A stretch of DNA of 64,000 nucleotides. It comes from Hyphomicrobiales bacterium. Lineage in GTDB: Bacteria > Pseudomonadota > Alphaproteobacteria > Rhizobiales > Rhizobiaceae. The notes beneath the pieces are model-generated. The model searched no databases. It was not told where the DNA came from and saw only the letters and a list, made by a program, of their open reading frames with translations. Below, one piece after another: positions 31,744 through 39,538 of this stretch. Both the position numbers and the translations under genes were made by a program. Each line of letters starts with the position of its first letter. The stretch's first letter is position 1. The stretch is from contig UBMP01000018.1 of NCBI GenBank assembly GCA_900466575.1, positions 1-64,000 of the forward strand. Reading direction: 5' to 3'.

Positions 31744-33344
31744 GCGAAGACCCCATGCATGAACCAGCGGGGCGGCAGAGCCCCGACACCATAAAGTCCT
31801 TGGCGGTAGAGCCAGAAACGGCGACCGCCCTGATCCTCGATGCGGAAATAGTCGCGCGGACTTGCCGCCTCGCCATCGATCCACCATTCCGCCTCGATGC
31901 GCTCCGGCCCTTCGGCGCGGCTGACACGATGGAAGGTCCGTCGCCAGCGAAAGGTGATCGGCGGACCTTCCGGCACTTCAGCAATGGCCTCGACCGGTTC
32001 AGGATGCGCAAAGAGCCGCATGGGCCGCAGTCGCGCCGGCCAGTTGGAAACGGGTGAAGCATCCATCAGATCGCGGTTGAAAGGCGCCAGCGCCGAGGCG
32101 CGCTCGGGAATATGGCTCTCGTTCAGGACCGGGACACGGACGACGCCGCTGCCGAGACGCGCTTCAACCTTGCCGACAAAATCATCGAGCGACAGGTCGG
32201 AGCGCCCGGCGCTGGCGAAATCCGGCTGGACGGGGTCCAGCGGCCCGGTCGCCAGAACCGAAAGTCGCACGGTCTCAAATCCGTAACCGGCATCGAAATC
32301 GTCATGAATGGCGGCAAGGCGCTCGCGAAAGAGTGCGGCAATGCGCGCGGCGGCTTTCATCGGCGCCGGCGCACGGATGGTGATCGACACGACCTTGCCA
32401 TCGACCCGATAGAGCGTCAGGACAAAATTGAGGCCACCGAGCCCGCGCTGCGTCAAGGTTTCTTCCAGATTGCCGCCGAGATGGGTGGCGAGCGCCAGAA
32501 TATCGTCCTCGCCTGTCACGGGTTCGGCCAGTTGGCGCTCGGCCGACAAGGCAGCAACCGGCAGACGCGGCGACACCGGCTCGCCTTCCCGTCCCAGAGC
32601 CTGATCGAGCCGGGTGAGAACATCCGGTCCGAAGCGGCGGGCGAGCGGCGCACGCGGCAGGTCCATGATATCGCCCGCCCGCTTCAGCCCGGCCTGCGCG
32701 AGTCCATCGAGCGTGGCGGCTTCAAGCCGCAGCGCCGAGAGCGGCAGACCGCGCAGCATGGTGGCCTCCTCGCCGGTCGGCAAAACCTGCTGGCGACTGG
32801 CGAGAGCCATGGCATACGAGAGGCCGGGCGTCGCCGAAAGAGCGAGCCGCGCCTCGAACCCCATGTGAAAGAGCCGCGCGGCCAGATCGTCGAACAGGGC
32901 CCGCTCGCCGCCGAAGAGATGACAGCAGCCGGTCACATCGAGAAAGAGCGCATTGTCGCCATGAAGGGCGACCAGCGGCGTATAGCGTCCGCACCAGTCG
33001 GCAAGGCTGGCGAGCAGTTTTGCATCCGCCGCCGGCTCCGCCTCTATGACGTCAAGCTCCGGCAGGCAGGCCCGCGCCTCGGCGATCCCCTGACCGACGC
33101 GCAAACCGACGCGTTCGGCCAGTTCGTCAAGCGCTGAGATCCGCATGGCATTGCGGATGCGCGCCGAAATGACGACGGGGGGATGTTCAGGACGCCCGGC
33201 TGAACGCCCCATTAAACGCCAGGACGCGCCCCATCGGATCCGCGCGATCCGGTCCGTCGGCAGGCGCGGCAGGAGAACGGTGAGGATGCGCTGCCCCAGA
33301 TGCGTGAATAGCGTCTTGTCCGGCTGCGTAAAATTGACGGTCAT
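31740..33344 (-). CDS. imuB: Mutasome adaptor ImuB (Y-family-like)
   Basis: A 534-residue Y-family polymerase relative. ImuB proteins are thought to be catalytically inactive and to bridge DnaE2 to the beta clamp. The family start [17 protein letters not shown] is at about residues 19-35, followed by [34 protein letters not shown] and the helix-hairpin-helix region [19 protein letters not shown] placed the start at ATG 33344 ([10 protein letters not shown]), preceded by GGAG; a Met nine codons earlier is also possible. Either way it overlaps the end of imuA by more than 150 bases. Confidence 0.9.
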   Translation of the reverse strand: MTVNFTQPDKTLFTHLGQRILTVLLPRLPTDRIARIRWGASWRLMGRSAGRPEHPPVVISARIRNAMRISALDELAERVGLRVGQGIAEARACLPELDVIEAEPAADAKLLASLADWCGRYTPLVALHGDNALFLDVTGCCHLFGGERALFDDLAARLFHMGFEARLALSATPGLSYAMALASRQQVLPTGEEATMLRGLPLSALRLEAATLDGLAQAGLKRAGDIMDLPRAPLARRFGPDVLTRLDQALGREGEPVSPRLPVAALSAERQLAEPVTGEDDILALATHLGGNLEETLTQRGLGGLNFVLTLYRVDGKVVSITIRAPAPMKAAARIAALFRERLAAIHDDFDAGYGFETVRLSVLATGPLDPVQPDFASAGRSDLSLDDFVGKVEARLGSGVVRVPVLNESHIPERASALAPFNRDLMDASPVSNWPARLRPMRLFAHPEPVEAIAEVPEGPPITFRWRRTFHRVSRAEGPERIEAEWWIDGEAASPRDYFRIEDQGGRRFWLYRQGLYGVGALPPRWFMHGVFA

Positions 33345-34098
33345 CGGCGTTCCACTCCATGACGAAGGCAAAGGGTGCGGGGTTGCGGCTCTTTTCGACA
33401 GTGATGCGAAAGGCGGGATGGCCGATCGTGCCGGGCGCCGAATAGCGGCCGATGCGGCGAAGACCGGCAGGGGCGGCTTCCACGCAAAAGCGAAGCTGGG
33501 CGGAGCTTGCCTCCTCCTCGCCTGCCTGACGCAGCAGAAGAAGCGGCAGGCGGGCCTCCCGCGCCTTCAGATGCAAACGCCGGCTTTCCGTGAGGCCGAA
33601 CTTGGCCGGGTTGCCGCGCACTTCCAGCACGACCGCCGAAAAGGCTTCCGTCTGCAGCGCGGATTCGGCCACCCAGAGCGCTTCCTCGATCCGGCGCGGA
33701 TGGGCGGTAATGAGGCTTGAAGGCGAAATGCCAAAACTGACGAGACCGGCGGCATGGGCAAGACCTGCCTCGCGCCCCGCCTCCCGCTCTGAAATCCAAA
33801 GGATCGGCCGCTCAGGCCGCAGCCGCTCCTGAACGAGCGACGAGAGAGCGAGCGCAAAGCCCGTAGCCGCGCCTGCATCCATGGTCAGCGCCGCACGCAA
33901 TTCGCAAAGGCCCGTGATGGGCAAACCGCCCTCCAGCCGGCCGTCGAAAGCCTCGATCCCCAGCGCCAGCCGCCCCGCCGCCGCGTGGGCGGCAGGCTGC
34001 TCGTCCAGCTTGCCCGTATGCTGACGCCCTTCTTCAATCGCGGCAACGACCTGCCGCAAGGCATGCAGGTTCGCCTTCGCCAAAGCGGCATTTGCCAT
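33187..34098 (-). CDS. imuA: Mutasome protein ImuA
   Basis: A 303-residue ImuA (SulA/RecA-like) protein and first gene of the SOS mutasome operon. The N-terminal region has LGIEAFDGRLEGGLPITGLCEL, and a RecA-like stretch reads RPILWISEREAGREAGLAHAAGL. The ATG at 34098 has GGAG eight bases upstream; a GTG three codons earlier (34107) is the alternative. The C-terminal 50 residues (after [13 protein letters not shown]) are encoded in the overlap with imuB and look low-complexity. A SOS box lies 18 bases upstream of the start. Confidence 0.9.
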   Translation of the reverse strand: MANAALAKANLHALRQVVAAIEEGRQHTGKLDEQPAAHAAAGRLALGIEAFDGRLEGGLPITGLCELRAALTMDAGAATGFALALSSLVQERLRPERPILWISEREAGREAGLAHAAGLVSFGISPSSLITAHPRRIEEALWVAESALQTEAFSAVVLEVRGNPAKFGLTESRRLHLKAREARLPLLLLRQAGEEEASSAQLRFCVEAAPAGLRRIGRYSAPGTIGHPAFRITVEKSRNPAPFAFVMEWNADDRQFYAAGQDAIHASGAAHPHRSPAAPADGPDRADPMGRVLAFNGAFSRAS

Positions 34099-34115
34099 GG
34101 CGTTCACTCCAAATT

Positions 34116-34130
34116 GTTCCTGTTATGTTC
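34116..34130 (-). promoter_or_regulatory. LexA SOS box upstream of imuA
   Basis: GTTC CTGTTAT GTTC is an exact match to the alphaproteobacterial LexA site GTTC-N7-GTTC (GAAC-N7-GAAC on the other strand). It lies just before imuA. LexA should repress imuA-imuB-dnaE2 until DNA damage. The divergent metallopeptidase gene starts 134 bases away and could share the region. Confidence 0.9.
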
Positions 34131-34263
34131 CTATGGATTCCAGAGCTTCACGAAAGAGTCAACGGGTGACTTATAAGAATTTATTCCTGATTTAACCGTG
34201 ACGCGAGAAACACCTCGAAATGCGCGCTCCGAATCTCTATATGGAGCACCAGAAAGGAAACTC

Positions 34264-34701
34264 ATGGCCAATATCGACAGGTCGGACGACTGGCGTGATC
34301 GCTACTCGCCCTCCATGGAAGCTATGGAATCACTCGCGCAGGAGGCCTTCAGCCATCTGCCGGAGGAATTCCGCATGCTCACCGGCAACCTGATCATCGA
34401 ACTGGCCGAATTTCCAGACGACGACGTCTTCGAAGATATGGCGCTGGAAACGCCCTTCGACCTGCTCGGTCTCTTCGAAGGCCGGGGCCTGACGGAGCGC
34501 TTTTCGGTCGAAAGCGGCGACATGCCGAACAAGATCCTGCTCTATCGCCGTCCTATCCTCGACTACTGGGCCGAGAACGAGGAGACGCTGGGCGATATCA
34601 TCACCCATGTCCTCATCCACGAAATCGGCCATCATTTCGGCCTCTCGGACGATGACATGCAGGCGATCGAAGACCGCGCCGACGAGATGCGGACAAGCTG
34701 A
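34264..34701 (+). CDS. Zincin-like metallopeptidase family protein
   Basis: A 145-residue protein with the full zinc-protease motif HEIGHHFGLSDDD (HExxHxxGxxD) at about residues 120-132, in a small zincin domain of the possible-metallopeptidase type. There is no signal peptide, so it is probably cytoplasmic. The start is the ATG after AAAGGAAACTC; a GTG frame reaches back to 34198 but is not supported. The substrate is unknown. It is divergent from imuA. Confidence 0.85.
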   Translation: MANIDRSDDWRDRYSPSMEAMESLAQEAFSHLPEEFRMLTGNLIIELAEFPDDDVFEDMALETPFDLLGLFEGRGLTERFSVESGDMPNKILLYRRPILDYWAENEETLGDIITHVLIHEIGHHFGLSDDDMQAIEDRADEMRTS

Positions 34702-34729
34702 GTTAGTAAAACATTACGTTAGAAATAAC

Positions 34730-35998
34730 TTACTTTATTTTCGCAATCAGCGCGGAATCCGGATAACAGGTCTGTTTCAGCCCGTTCTTCGCTTCGAAAT
34801 CGCCGATGGAGCGGCGCGTCTTGTAGCCGGGCAGTCCATCGACCTTGCCGACATCGTAGCCCTTTTTGACCAGCGCCTCCTGCATGGCCTGCACGTCGGA
34901 ACGCAGCATCTTGCCGACATCGCCCCATTTGCCGGCAAAGCCGCCGGCGCGCGGAATGATGATACGGTCGGCGAGATTGCCGACATAAAGCGCATAGAGG
35001 TCGGAATTGTTATATTCCTTCAGCACGTAGAAATTCGGCGTGACGATGAAGGCAGGACCGAAGCGTCCGGCCGGCATCATGATCATGCCGTCGCTCTTCA
35101 GTTCTGAAGCAGAGAACGGCTTGCCATCCACCCGTTTGATGCCTTCGGCAACCCATTTCGCAATCGGCTTCGCCTTGTCGGGCCCTTCCTGGGCGCAGGA
35201 CACGCTGTCTGGGACCGTGACCTCGACCCCCCAGCCGCGTCCGCGCTGCCAGCCCTTCTGCGCCATGTAATTGGCAATGGAAGCCAGCGCATCGGGAACG
35301 GAATTCCAGATGTCGACCTTGTGATCGCCATCAAAATCCACCGCATATTGCAGGAAGCTCGACGGCATGAATTGAGGCTGACCCATCGCGCCGGCCCAGG
35401 AGCTTTTCATCGTCTTCGGATCGATCCTGTCGACAGCCGAGATCTGCAGCGCGGCGATCAACTCCTTCAGGAACAGGTCCTTGCGGGTCGACATGAAGGC
35501 CTTCGTCGCCAGAACCTGCATGGCCGGATAGGGCGAGGAGCCGACACCGAAGGCCGTCTCGCGGCCCCAGAGCGCCAGCACGATCTCGCCCGGCACGCCA
35601 TAGGTCTTCTCGATCCGGGCCAGCAGGCTCATCCGCTGCGCCTTGATCTGCTGGCCCTTCAGCGCCAGAGGGGCGAGCTTCTTCTCATCGAAATAGGGCG
35701 CGGGCGTCGAAAACTCCGCCTGGCTCTGCTTCTGCTCCGGCGGCAGCTTTTCGCCCGGCGGCACGAGATCGGGCAGCGACCAGTTGAGCGTCACCCCCTT
35801 GAAGGCAGCATCAAACGTCTCGCGCGGCACCTTGTTCTTCTGCGCTTCCGGCCAGACGGTCTTTTCGAGCCAGGCGCGGAACTGGGCTTCGACGGCGGGT
35901 TTGTCTAGGGCGAAGGTGGGTTGGGCAAGGAGGATGGAGGAAAGGATTCCTAATGCGATGAGGGTGCGGGAGAAAAGACCCCCTCTGGCTGCCGCCAT
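34730..35998 (-). CDS. Lytic murein transglycosylase (MltB/SLT_2 type)
   Basis: A protein of about 422 residues. It has a signal segment (LFSRTLIALGILSSILLAQPTFA), an SLT_2 catalytic domain with the acid Glu in EIVLALWGRETAFGV and MGQPQFMPSSFLQYAVDFDGD, and a C-terminal peptidoglycan-binding domain (about 360-418, DVQAMQEALVKKGYDVGKVDG). It cleaves the glycan strand to 1,6-anhydro ends. The start is uncertain: the ATG at 35998 lies inside a palindromic element, and its first eight residues (MAAARGGL) are encoded by that element. The frame also continues through the element to an ATG at 36124. Either the repeat supplies the start or translation begins further upstream. Confidence 0.85.
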   Translation of the reverse strand: MAAARGGLFSRTLIALGILSSILLAQPTFALDKPAVEAQFRAWLEKTVWPEAQKNKVPRETFDAAFKGVTLNWSLPDLVPPGEKLPPEQKQSQAEFSTPAPYFDEKKLAPLALKGQQIKAQRMSLLARIEKTYGVPGEIVLALWGRETAFGVGSSPYPAMQVLATKAFMSTRKDLFLKELIAALQISAVDRIDPKTMKSSWAGAMGQPQFMPSSFLQYAVDFDGDHKVDIWNSVPDALASIANYMAQKGWQRGRGWGVEVTVPDSVSCAQEGPDKAKPIAKWVAEGIKRVDGKPFSASELKSDGMIMMPAGRFGPAFIVTPNFYVLKEYNNSDLYALYVGNLADRIIIPRAGGFAGKWGDVGKMLRSDVQAMQEALVKKGYDVGKVDGLPGYKTRRSIGDFEAKNGLKQTCYPDSALIAKIK

Positions 35999-36082
35999 CT
36001 CTCCACTTGAAGCGGGGGAGACGGATGGGGCACCCCGGTCACTCTCCCTCCTCCTTGTGGGGAGGGTAGAGGAGGGGTTCTT
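35973..36082. repeat. Composite palindromic element (copy 2), overlapping a gene start
   Basis: The ends are AAAAGACCCCCTCTGG and GAGGAGGGGTTCTT, inverted repeats like those of the copies at 17460-17641 and 36816-36985, with the same CTGGCTGCCGCCATCTC and CCTCCttgtGGGGAGG palindromic arms. This copy is shorter in the middle. It overlaps the 5' end of the lytic transglycosylase gene. Confidence 0.75.
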
Positions 36083-36128
36083 GCCACGAATGAAAAGGCT
36101 CATCATCAGGCTTATATCCCCCATTCCC

Positions 36129-36734
36129 TCAAATCGCCGTCCGCGCCCGAAGCGCTGCGGTCAGCGTGCCCTCGTCGAGATAGTCCAGTTCGCCGCCCAC
36201 CGGCACGCCATGCGCCAGACGGCTGATCTTGACCTCGAGCCCGGCGAGCCGGTCGGTGATGTAATGCGCCGTGGTCTGCCCCTCGACGGTGGCGTTGACG
36301 GCGATGATCACCTCGCGCACGCCGCCTTCGGCAACGCGGTCCACCAGCGCGCGGATGTTGAGATCGTCCGGCCCGACGCCGTCGAGCGGCGACAGCGTGC
36401 CGCCGAGCACATGATAGGCCGCATTCATCGCGCCCGCCCGCTCCAGCGCCCAGAGATCGGCGACATCCTCCACCACGATGATGACGGAATGGTCGCGCGT
36501 CGGGTCGGTGCAGACGGTGCAGGGATCGGACGTGTCGACATTGCCGCAGCGCGAGCAGACGCCGACCTTGACGACTGCCTCGCCCATCGCATGGGCCAGC
36601 GGTGCCATCAGCTGGTCCTTCTTCTTCACGAGATGAAGAGCCGCCCGCCGCGCCGAGCGCGGCCCCAGCCCCGGCACCTTCGCCAGCAACTGAATGAGTT
36701 TCTCGATTTCCGGTCCGGTCACACGCTTTGCCAT
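36129..36734 (-). CDS. recR: Recombination protein RecR
   Basis: A 201-residue RecR: the N-terminal helix-hairpin-helix ([23 protein letters not shown]), a four-cysteine zinc finger ([16 protein letters not shown]), the TOPRIM domain ([30 protein letters not shown]) and the Walker-like C-terminus. RecR loads RecA at gaps with RecF and RecO. The start is the Met before [12 protein letters not shown]; the frame runs another 103 codons upstream only because it crosses a palindromic element. The usual dnaX-ybaB partners are not seen upstream here. Confidence 0.95.
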   Translation of the reverse strand: MAKRVTGPEIEKLIQLLAKVPGLGPRSARRAALHLVKKKDQLMAPLAHAMGEAVVKVGVCSRCGNVDTSDPCTVCTDPTRDHSVIIVVEDVADLWALERAGAMNAAYHVLGGTLSPLDGVGPDDLNIRALVDRVAEGGVREVIIAVNATVEGQTTAHYITDRLAGLEVKISRLAHGVPVGGELDYLDEGTLTAALRARTAI

Positions 36735-36815
36735 GGTCTCGTATGTAGTGGATGGGGTGATTCTTGCAAACAGCGGGGTGGTGGTTTCCTCGGACAATTC
36801 AGCCCTGCGCCCGGT

Positions 36816-36985
36816 AAAAAGACCCCTCCCCACCCTCCCCACAAGGGGGAGGGAGACCCTGCCGCGCCGTCGTGCCCCAATCACCCTTTCGCATCCGGCA
36901 CCCACTTCGCCCGATGAGGGCAGCGCGCTGGCCCCTTGCCGTCTCCCCCCTTGTGGGGGAGATGGCGGCAGCCAGAGGGGGTCTT
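36816..36985. repeat. Composite palindromic element (copy 3)
   Basis: It begins AAAAAGACCCCTCCCC and ends GCCAGAGGGGGTCTT, with internal palindromes CTCCCCacaaGGGGGAG and TCTCCCCCcttgtGGGGGAGA. The ends are nearly identical to those of the copy at 17460-17641 but the centre is unrelated. It lies upstream of recR. Confidence 0.75.
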
Positions 36986-37609
36986 CGCCGCTCGCGCCAA
37001 AACCCCGGCAGGCCAACACCTCCGGGTTATGCTTCATTCTCATGATGACTCTTCGCGAGTCATCGGCCGGGGCGTCTGCAACACCTCGTAATGGTATAAA
37101 TAGTATGGCGTCCCAGACGCCCCGTTTCAGTCCTTGTCACTTGACGAACTTGGATCTCAACGCCCGGTCCGCCCTCGTCATGCCGTTCTTCGTCATGTCG
37201 AGGCTACTGGCAGTGGACCGCGATTGCTTATGCTGGCCAGGCCAGCGCTTCGGGTGCGGCCTGCCTCCGCTTGCCCTCCGGGTCACCGTCTCTCGTCAAG
37301 CGCCGGCAATCCTCCTTGCGGGTCATCCCGACCCGGTCGAAAAACCGGTGTCTATTCCTGTCGGTCAAGACACATGCGAAGGCTTGCGTCTCACCCCCAC
37401 ACCCGGAACCGTCCCCACCTCGCCGCAGCGCCCTGCGGTGTATCCGTGACGGGATGAGGCTATGATGACGCAAGATTGGGGAGCGGGGAAATTGGGGGAT
37501 ATGATTCAAAAAAGACCTCATCAATCATCGACTTTCAACAAAATAAGGCACTTGCTACAGGTAAATGTTATTTTCAGAACGAATTATTCTAAATCGAGTG
37601 AGACGAAAG
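36986..37609. other. Non-coding region with several hairpins, upstream of the OLD-type gene
   Basis: About 620 bases without a convincing gene. Visible structure: GATGACTC-ttcgc-GAGTCATC (37044-37064); GGGGCGTCTG (37069-37078) pairing with CAGACGCCCC (37114-37123) around an AT-rich centre; CCGGT-N6-ACCGG (37333-37348); and CCGCAG-cgcc-CTGCGG (37423-37438). Composition shifts to AT-rich after about 37460, which should be the promoter of the next gene. The frames present have no coding character that I can see. A structured RNA is possible; I found no SRP RNA core. Confidence 0.45.
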
Positions 37610-39403
37610 ATGAGAATCTCCAAGGTACGCATTGTCGGATTTCAGTCCTTTAAAGATTCGGGGGAAATTGAATTTTCTGAAGGCATAAACCTGGTGGTGG
37701 GCCAAAATAATTCAGGAAAAAGTGCGCTTCTCCGTACACTTAGATCAACAATTTCCAACGATCCGAATAGATCTCCAGGGAATTGGAAAACTTACATGCT
37801 TCCCATACCGTCTGTCCAAATAAAATATATTGTAAGCGGTGACGAATACAAAGATATGCTAATAAAAAATAGACTAAACGTCATAGCAGTACCTCACGTA
37901 GCAGAAATCCATAATTACACCACCGAGCTATTCCTTAAAAAAGAAATAGAAATGATTTACAAAATTGATTCACAACAAATAGCAGAGGTCAAATTTCAGG
38001 GACAGGAAAATTGGACGTCAATTCAATATATAAATTTAAATTATTCAGACGGAAATCTTGCGTTTGAAGACGGAGCGCCAGCCGTTCAATATAATTTTCC
38101 TAATTCATTCAAAAACATGGCATACGAGAATACATTCTATTTCGCGGCTGAGCGTATGACCATAGGAGAATCTCCTAACTCTCATGCGGGAAGACTTTCA
38201 GCAAACGCTAACAACCTGCCCGCAGTCCTTCTCACTCTACAAGGGTATAGTGGAGATCAATTTAAGAGACTAGTTGAACACTTAAGAGAAATATTTTCGA
38301 CTGTTGGGAATCTAAGCGTGGGACCGATCGAAGGTCGCACTGAAATTGAGGTTAGAGTGTGGCCAACTGAATCAATGCCACGCAGAGAGCTAAGCTTCCC
38401 TCTTAACAACAGTGGAACTGGCGTGGCTCAAGTCATCGCAATTCTAACTGCGATAATGACTATTGAGAATGCAGTTATTGTGATTGATGAAATCAACAGC
38501 TTCCTTCACCCCGCCGCAGTAAAAAATTTACTTCGTATATTGCAAACAGAATACAGCCAACATCAATACATCATTTCAACACATTCTCCTGAGGTCATCA
38601 GCTTCAGTAACCCCAGCACGGTGCATCTCGTAAAACGATCAGGATATGATTCGACAGTCCATAAACTGAACCTCAACCAAGTAGAAGATTTCCGCGAGGT
38701 GGCGGACCACCTAGGAATATCAATGGCCGACGTCTTCGCTGCCGATAACGTTATCTGGGTGGAAGGGCCAACCGAGGAACTTTGCTTTCCACTCATCTAC
38801 TCCTATTCAACAAACAAAATACTTCCGCCAGGAACAGCGTTCATCTCTGTTGTTGCGACAGGCGATCTAAGCCGAAAAAAGAGAGATCGGCAGCTTGTAG
38901 GAGAAATTTACGAACGTCTTAGCTCAACTGGTTCGCCTCTCGTCAAATCCGTCAAATTTGGCTTCGACAGCGAACAGCTCTCCGAAGCCGAAAAGGAGGA
39001 CATGCGAAGAGAGTCGAAGGGTAAAATGCACTTTCTGCCTCGCCGACACTTCGAATGTTATCTCCTCGATCCCTCCGCCATTAGTGCGTTTCTCAACTCG
39101 AAGGACGGGCAATCGAACGAGAGTCACACATCTGAGCTGGTTTCCCAAAAACTAACCGAACTCGCAGCGTCGCCCAAGTTTTCCATTTCTGAATGGAACG
39201 ACGACCTGTCGAATGAAGCATGGCTTGAGAAGGTAGACGCGGCAAAATTGATCGCGGAAACCTGCAAAGCACTTTCGGAACAACGGGTAACCTTCAACAA
39301 GAAGGCAGATAGTCTCTTTCTGCTCAAACATATTCTCGAAACGAACCCGAATTCGCTGAAATCTCTCACTGATTACGTCTGTAAATTGGTCGACGGAAAA
39401 TAA
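37610..39403 (+). CDS. OLD-family ATP-dependent nuclease (AAA ATPase plus TOPRIM-like domain)
   Basis: A 597-residue protein. The ABC-like ATPase half starts MRISKVRIVGFQSFKDSGEI and has Walker A GQNNSGKSALLR at about 31-42, a signature-like NNSGTGVAQVIAI, Walker B VIVIDEINSFLHP at about 288-300 and the switch STHSPEV at about 325. The C-terminal half looks like the OLD TOPRIM domain: VEGPTEE at about 384, FGFDSEQ at about 450 in the place of DxD, and LPRRHFECYLLD at about 477. OLD proteins are nucleases of phages and mobile defence loci. A Met 15 codons upstream is a less likely start. The gene is AT-rich and uses codons unlike its neighbours, suggesting recent transfer. No partner gene (UvrD helicase or second toxin) is adjacent. 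Confidence 0.8.
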   Translation: MRISKVRIVGFQSFKDSGEIEFSEGINLVVGQNNSGKSALLRTLRSTISNDPNRSPGNWKTYMLPIPSVQIKYIVSGDEYKDMLIKNRLNVIAVPHVAEIHNYTTELFLKKEIEMIYKIDSQQIAEVKFQGQENWTSIQYINLNYSDGNLAFEDGAPAVQYNFPNSFKNMAYENTFYFAAERMTIGESPNSHAGRLSANANNLPAVLLTLQGYSGDQFKRLVEHLREIFSTVGNLSVGPIEGRTEIEVRVWPTESMPRRELSFPLNNSGTGVAQVIAILTAIMTIENAVIVIDEINSFLHPAAVKNLLRILQTEYSQHQYIISTHSPEVISFSNPSTVHLVKRSGYDSTVHKLNLNQVEDFREVADHLGISMADVFAADNVIWVEGPTEELCFPLIYSYSTNKILPPGTAFISVVATGDLSRKKRDRQLVGEIYERLSSTGSPLVKSVKFGFDSEQLSEAEKEDMRRESKGKMHFLPRRHFECYLLDPSAISAFLNSKDGQSNESHTSELVSQKLTELAASPKFSISEWNDDLSNEAWLEKVDAAKLIAETCKALSEQRVTFNKKADSLFLLKHILETNPNSLKSLTDYVCKLVDGK

Positions 39404-39407
39404 AAAA

Positions 39408-39431
39408 CGCCGGACGATCTCTCATCCGGCG
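39408..39431 (-). terminator. Terminator downstream of acnA
   Basis: CGCCGGA (39408-39414) pairs with TCCGGCG (39425-39431). On the minus strand the stem is followed by TTTTTTATTTT, an excellent intrinsic terminator for transcription coming from acnA. On the plus strand the hairpin sits five bases past the stop of the OLD-type gene and lacks a T-run, so it would terminate that gene only weakly. Confidence 0.8.
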
Positions 39432-39453
39432 GTTCAAACTCTGGAGCCTTACA

Positions 39454-39533
39454 GCCCCCTCACCTGCGATTTCTAACACTTAGCCTTTGGCTAAGATGCT
39501 GAAATCGCTTCCTCTCCCACAAGGGGAGAGGAC
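39454..39533. repeat. RIME-like element downstream of acnA
   Basis: This is a reverse-orientation relative of the element at 5085-5165: CCCCCTCACCTGCGATTTC, then the inner palindrome CTTAGCCtttGGCTAAG, then GAAATCGC, then CCTCTCCCacaaGGGGAGAGG. It lies between the acnA stop and its terminator, so it is in the mRNA 3' end. Confidence 0.75.
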
Positions 39534-39538
39534 AAGGG

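Noticed and set aside
36735-37043. N-terminal extension of recR
   Set aside because: The extra codons are only the translation of a palindromic element; RecR proteins start at [13 protein letters not shown].
37228-37524. 98-codon minus-strand ORF in the gap before the OLD-type gene
   Set aside because: It is rich in Arg, has no recognisable domain and runs through the hairpin-rich stretch.
36986-37609. 4.5S SRP RNA gene upstream of recR, where it occurs in some genomes
   Set aside because: No GGTCAGGTCCGGAAGGAAGC-type core is present on either strand.
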